Below, piece after piece: positions 60,729-64,000 of a DNA stretch of 64,000 nt; positions within the stretch are counted from its first letter, which is position 1, and each line of letters begins with the position of its first letter. The stretch comes from Ferdinandcohnia sp047246645. GTDB lineage: Bacteria; Bacillota; Bacilli; Bacillales; Bacillaceae_L. Under the pieces are notes generated by a model. That model saw only the letters and a program-made list of their open reading frames with translations, searched no databases and had not been told where the DNA came from. A program made the translations under genes and the position numbers. Location of the stretch: positions 62,001 to 126,000 of the forward strand of contig NZ_JBFOKR010000007.1 in assembly GCF_047246645.1 (NCBI RefSeq). The letters are read 5' to 3'.

Positions 60729-60929
60729 ATGGTCATTGTTTTTTTGCTTTTTATTCCACTTGGCTTACTCATGTTTTTCAAGCCAACATTTATTTGGGCT
60801 CTTACGGAAAGTTGGAAATCTGCTGATGCAACAGAGCCATCGAGTTTATATCTATTTTCAACAAGAATTGGTGGTACAATCTTTACCATCTTAGGGATTA
60901 TAGGAGTTATTATATTTGCAATTATGTAG
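60729..60929 (+). CDS. Small membrane protein (DUF6199-like)
   Basis: A 66-residue protein with a first hydrophobic segment (FLLFIPLGLLMFF), then FIWALTESWKSADATEPSSLYLFSTRIGGTIFTILGIIG and a second helix. This resembles a small widespread family (DUF6199) with the pattern W......A.EPS..Y....R.GG. ATG 60729 follows AAAGGGG at seven bases; the ATG at 60723 is too close to that site. Function unknown. Confidence 0.7.
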   Translation: MVIVFLLFIPLGLLMFFKPTFIWALTESWKSADATEPSSLYLFSTRIGGTIFTILGIIGVIIFAIM

Positions 60930-61029
60930 GAGTACGTTTAAAAATGTATTTAATTTTTGTTTTAGTTTTCTTATAATAAATGGAAATAATGGTGAATTAT
61001 AAGTTTACTAGTTTAAGTGAGGGAGCCTG

Positions 61030-61950
61030 ATGAGTTCAGAGAGTTTAGCGTTACCGCACGGAAGAGTAAAGGGCATTATTTTGGTATTGATCGGTGCAAT
61101 TCTTTGGGGAACCTCAGGGACGGTTGCCCAATTTCTGTTTCAGAAACAAGGATTTAGTGCTGAATGGCTTGTAGTTATACGCTTATTGGTATCGGGTGTT
61201 CTCTTATTACTATTTGCATATCAAAAAGAAGGAAGCAAGATCTGGGGGGTGTGGAAGGATCGGAGGGCCATATTCCAGATTATATTGTTTGGAATATGTG
61301 GTATGCTGGCTGTCCAATATACATATTTCGCGGCTATCCAGCATGGAAATGCTGCAACGGCGACTGTTCTTCAATATATGGGTCCTGTAATTATTACATG
61401 CTATCTGGCCATTGTCGCCAAACGATTACCAAACGTTATGGAAATATCCTCGGTAGCGCTTGCGGTAGTGGGAACCTATTTATTAGTCACAGGGGGCAGT
61501 GTTCATTCTTTATCGATTTCAGGATGGGCTGTTTTCTGGGGGATTAGTTCTGCATTTGCATTGGCCTTTTATACATTGCAACCAATTCGTTTACTTAAGA
61601 AGTGGGGGTCAATGATAGTTGTAGGTTGGGGCATGCTAATTGGAGGGTTTGGGTTTAGTTTTATACACCCACCTTGGAAGTTTGAAGGTGAATGGTCTCT
61701 ACCTGCTTATTTTGCAGTAGTTTTTGTGGTGGTTTTTGGTACACTAGTTGCTTTCTATTGTTACTTAGAAAGTCTTCGCTATATTTCTGCAACCGAAACA
61801 AGTTTACTTGCCTGTGCAGAACCCTTATCTGCTACCTTTCTTTCGGTAATCTGGTTGCATGTCGCCTTTGGCGCTGGTGAGTGGATAGGAACATTTTTTA
61901 TTTTGACTACGATTGTTATCTTATCGTTTATAAAAGAGAAAAGAGCATAG
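61030..61950 (+). CDS. EamA/DMT-family transporter
   Basis: A 306-residue ten-helix protein with two EamA repeats; the first contains ILWGTSGTVAQFLFQ and the second has FALAFYTLQPIRLLKKW, closing with FGTLVAFYCYLESLRYISATETSLLACAEPLSATFLSVI. The family exports amino acids or metabolites. ATG follows GTGAGGGAG. A short terminator at 61967 follows. Substrate not inferable. Confidence 0.88.
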   Translation: MSSESLALPHGRVKGIILVLIGAILWGTSGTVAQFLFQKQGFSAEWLVVIRLLVSGVLLLLFAYQKEGSKIWGVWKDRRAIFQIILFGICGMLAVQYTYFAAIQHGNAATATVLQYMGPVIITCYLAIVAKRLPNVMEISSVALAVVGTYLLVTGGSVHSLSISGWAVFWGISSAFALAFYTLQPIRLLKKWGSMIVVGWGMLIGGFGFSFIHPPWKFEGEWSLPAYFAVVFVVVFGTLVAFYCYLESLRYISATETSLLACAEPLSATFLSVIWLHVAFGAGEWIGTFFILTTIVILSFIKEKRA

Positions 61951-61966
61951 ATAAAGACAAAGAAAA

Positions 61967-61991
61967 AAACCCTCAAAGTAGGGTCTTTTTT
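61967..61991 (+). terminator. Terminator of the EamA gene
   Basis: AAACCCT/AGGGTCTTTTTT hairpin. It also abuts the end of the convergent membrane gene. Confidence 0.8.
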
Positions 61992-62499
61992 AATCGAGCG
62001 TTTTACCACTCTTAAGAAGCTTATGAGTACGAGTTAATAAAATAAATAAACCAAGCGTCAGAGATTGTGTTACTAAATAGACGTGAAAGGAATACGCTAA
62101 TCGCCAATTGTTATAAGTAAAGACATTGAAATGTACACAAATACCTTCAAAAAGTGTTCCGAAAAGGGACCAAATGACAATATAGAAAAAAGTCTCAATT
62201 CCTCTTAAACGCATTCGTTCATATATATAAACAAATAAAAAGCCAAAAGGTGCATATAAAAAGTACGTTAAAAAATCAAAAAAATCATATAATCCTGTGT
62301 CCATAATATTATATAAATCCAACTGAGGAGCAGCTAAAAGATGATCGCTTATCCGTGCAACTGTTGATGAAAATAACATGATTATTAGTAATATGCTTAA
62401 GGGTGTTCGTTTAGGGAGAAAGAAAATAACTGCATAACCAATAATAAGCCAAAGCAATACAAACCATTCGTTTTGATCAAACACCTTAGGAAGTGGCAT
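61990..62499 (-). CDS. Membrane protein of unknown function (second of a coupled pair)
   Basis: Not recognised. The 169 residues hold about five helices, with a segment VHFNVFTYNNWRLAYSFHVYLV that recalls the tail of CBO0543-like proteins, but the match is weak. Its ATG overlaps the stop of the upstream gene by one base (TAATG), so translation is coupled. Single two-gene operon on the minus strand. Confidence 0.6.
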   Translation of the reverse strand: MPLPKVFDQNEWFVLLWLIIGYAVIFFLPKRTPLSILLIIMLFSSTVARISDHLLAAPQLDLYNIMDTGLYDFFDFLTYFLYAPFGFLFVYIYERMRLRGIETFFYIVIWSLFGTLFEGICVHFNVFTYNNWRLAYSFHVYLVTQSLTLGLFILLTRTHKLLKSGKTLD

Positions 62500-62972
62500 T
62501 ATTTATTTATCTCCTCCTTTTGTAACAAGCGTATAAATGGAACTGTTATGAGTAAGGTGAGAAGTAAAATAAAGGTGTACGATAGTAACGAATATAAGAA
62601 TGACCAATCTTCGTATGTAATCGCCTCATTGTAAATAAGAAAATATTCTATACTGTATAACGTACTAACTACGATAAGCGATAATCCAATCCTTTGTAAC
62701 ACTGTCGTTACAGAGAAGAAAAAGTTAAAATACCAAAGCAGAAAAAACGGGATAAGTATCGTTTCAAATAATATAAAGCTTAGTAAAGACTCTACGTCTT
62801 GTGAAACACTCCATCGTTTTGTATTTACATATAAAATGGAACCATAACTGGTAACTAGAAATTCCAAAACAAGCACAATATATAAATTTTCAAACAATGT
62901 AAGTTTCTTTTTTATTACAGAGGTAGCAATTAAAGTTAAAAGTGACAGACCTAGGATAGTTAGGGAGTACAT
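62499..62972 (-). CDS. Membrane protein of unknown function (first of a coupled pair)
   Basis: Not recognised. The 157-residue protein has four to five helices and a charged end (LQKEEINK). It overlaps the downstream gene by one base, so the two probably form one complex. AAAGGTGG lies 12 bases upstream of the ATG, a longer spacing than usual. No family assignment. Confidence 0.6.
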   Translation of the reverse strand: MYSLTILGLSLLTLIATSVIKKKLTLFENLYIVLVLEFLVTSYGSILYVNTKRWSVSQDVESLLSFILFETILIPFFLLWYFNFFFSVTTVLQRIGLSLIVVSTLYSIEYFLIYNEAITYEDWSFLYSLLSYTFILLLTLLITVPFIRLLQKEEINK

Positions 62973-63136
62973 AAGAATTAAGATCCACCTTTAATACCAT
63001 TTAATTCATAGGTTTTATTGTATTTGGTGTTTTTATGCAAGTTTTATATTTATCCTTCAAAATGTATTTTTATGTTTTTTCGAAATTTTATGGTAAATTA
63101 TGAGAAGCACTATTTTTTTAGGAAGGGATGGACAAG

Positions 63137-63655
63137 ATGTCATTAGAAAGTGTAAAAGCTCATTTTAAGCAATGGAATCGTGAAAAAGATGTTATGGAAT
63201 TCGAAACATCTAGTGCAACGGTGGATCAAGCAGCGCAAACAATCGGAGTAGTACCTGCAAGAATCGCCAAAACGTTATCGTTTAGAGGGGAAGATGATAA
63301 AGCAATTTTAGTAGTCGCTGCAGGAGACGCCAAAATTGATAATAAAAAGTTTCGCCATACCTTTGGATATAAGGCTCGGATGCTGTCTCCAGACGAGGTG
63401 CTAGAAAATACGGGGCATGTAATTGGGGGAGTATGTCCATTTGGTTTAAAAAAAGAACTAGATGTATTTTTAGACACGTCGATGAAACGTTTTGATACCC
63501 TTTTTCCTGCATGCGGAAGTACCAACTCAGCGATTGAACTTTCATGCGAAGAATTATTTTTATATTCATATGCGAAAGAATGGGTAGACGTATGTAAAGG
63601 TTGGGAAGTTGCGAAGGTAGAGGAAGAGCCAGTAGTACAAAATGGAAAAAATTGA
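63137..63655 (+). CDS. YbaK/EbsC-type aminoacyl-tRNA deacylase
   Basis: A 172-residue YbaK/ProX-family protein that removes mischarged amino acids from tRNA (typically Cys-tRNA-Pro). Motifs: AQTIGVVPARIAKTLSF (Lys that binds the tRNA end), VVAAGDAKIDNKKF, and GGVCPFGLKKELDVFLD. ATG 63137 has GGAAGGGATGG upstream; the ATG at 63128 overlaps this site. Cytoplasmic. A long hairpin follows at 63717. Confidence 0.88.
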   Translation: MSLESVKAHFKQWNREKDVMEFETSSATVDQAAQTIGVVPARIAKTLSFRGEDDKAILVVAAGDAKIDNKKFRHTFGYKARMLSPDEVLENTGHVIGGVCPFGLKKELDVFLDTSMKRFDTLFPACGSTNSAIELSCEELFLYSYAKEWVDVCKGWEVAKVEEEPVVQNGKN

Positions 63656-63716
63656 TACATACATTATTTTTTATAGTTTATAAAGTATGGAGAAGGAAGT
63701 TGTTTCTATGTCTTAA

Positions 63717-63760
63717 GAGCCGGCGGCTTAAGGTCAATAAGATAACCTTGCAGCCGGCTC
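63717..63760 (+). terminator. Long hairpin after the YbaK-type gene
   Basis: GAGCCGGC/GCCGGCTC outer stem with AAGGT/ACCTT inner pairing, followed by GATTTATAAT. Likely a terminator, though the T-run is weak. Confidence 0.6.
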
Positions 63761-63810
63761 GATTTATAATTATCAACGACAACGGGCGTCTTTCACATTA
63801 TATTAAAACG

Positions 63811-64000
63811 TTAGTCAATTAGTCCAATTGACTTTAATCCATTATAAACTCCTGAATGCTCAACATCTGTTGTAGTATATTTTGCATATCTAGGTAAATC
63901 GGGATGAGCATTTCCCATTGCAAAGCCTGTACCTACGAATGAAAGCATTTCTTTATCATTCATACCATCACCAAAGGCAATCGCATTGTCAGATGAATAT
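63811..64000 (-). CDS. Cof-type HAD phosphatase, C-terminal part (cut by window)
   Basis: The minus-strand frame that ends at TAA 63811 reads SSDNAIAFGDGMNDKEMLS and then GTGFAMGNAHPDLPRYAKYT, ending LKSIGLID. AFGDGMNDKEML is HAD motif IV with its Mg-binding Asp pair, as in Cof/YidA phosphatases. The N-terminal catalytic DxD lies beyond the window, so only about 62 residues are seen. It converges on the YbaK-type gene. Confidence 0.85.
   Translation of the reverse strand, partial: YSSDNAIAFGDGMNDKEMLSFVGTGFAMGNAHPDLPRYAKYTTTDVEHSGVYNGLKSIGLID

Overview
The window looks like chromosome from an AT-rich, spore-forming Bacillaceae-type Firmicute. Evidence: strong AGGAGG-type ribosome binding sites, frequent GTG/TTG starts, many rho-independent terminators, and characteristic genes (ba3 oxidase, SCO, RocR/RocD, a YwmB-like protein, a YkuD-type L,D-transpeptidase, a KinA/KinE-like kinase, a DUF1232 protein, a PepF-like peptidase). 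No rRNA, tRNA, CRISPR, prophage or intact insertion sequence was seen. Both ends cut a gene. Species is not assigned.

Layout. 1-3.5 kb: ba3-type cytochrome c oxidase subunits II (cut at the left edge) and I, an SCO copper chaperone and a Met/His-containing membrane protein. 3.7-11.4 kb: sulfur amino acid PLP enzyme, GGCT-like protein, then an arginine/ornithine island: amidinohydrolase-like enzyme, RocR, RocD, and an ornithine cyclodeaminase-like protein. RocR and RocD diverge around a sigma-54 promoter with phased palindromic activator sites. 11.4-18.2 kb: LytS/PAS histidine kinase, membrane proteins (CBO0543, DUF421, DUF2254), cupin, hairpin-rich intergenic DNA, YkgB-type lactonase. 18.5-22.8 kb: tyrosine phenol-lyase, YlmA-like ATPase, S66 carboxypeptidase, and a PlsY-like gene with a broken or unusual 5' end. 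22.9-26.4 kb: NarL-type two-component system plus membrane protein. 28-33.7 kb: LysM/HEAT protein, DoxX under Rex-like boxes, MazG-like, GlsB-like, staygreen homologue, luciferase-like monooxygenase, holin-like. 33.8-36.4 kb: ABC exporter with its TetR regulator and operator. 38.6-44.9 kb: PRD activator, fructose-type PTS, SIS-domain protein, HAD phosphatase. 45-50.8 kb: PepF, MEDS histidine kinase, small proteins, and a LexA-type DNA-binding mini-protein with a WYL-like mini-protein behind an SOS-like promoter. 51-55 kb: minus-strand sugar cluster (UDP-glucuronate epimerase type, a protein made of two degenerate kinase domains, glycosyltransferase). 55-64 kb: PH-like membrane protein, orphan OppB/OppC-type permeases, YwmB, nucleotidyltransferase-like, EamA, membrane pair, YbaK-type deacylase, and the C-terminus of a Cof-type phosphatase.

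Some of the most distinctive signals are non-coding. A diverged structured element (CCGGCGGA ... GCCAAGG) sits about 30 nt before the start codon of two unrelated genes (11.6 and 40.9 kb). A 95-bp repeat is nearly identical at 30.0 and 48.9 kb. An 18-bp palindromic motif recurs at 16.8 and 50.9 kb. All functional calls come from reading the sequence and recalled family knowledge; no database search was run.
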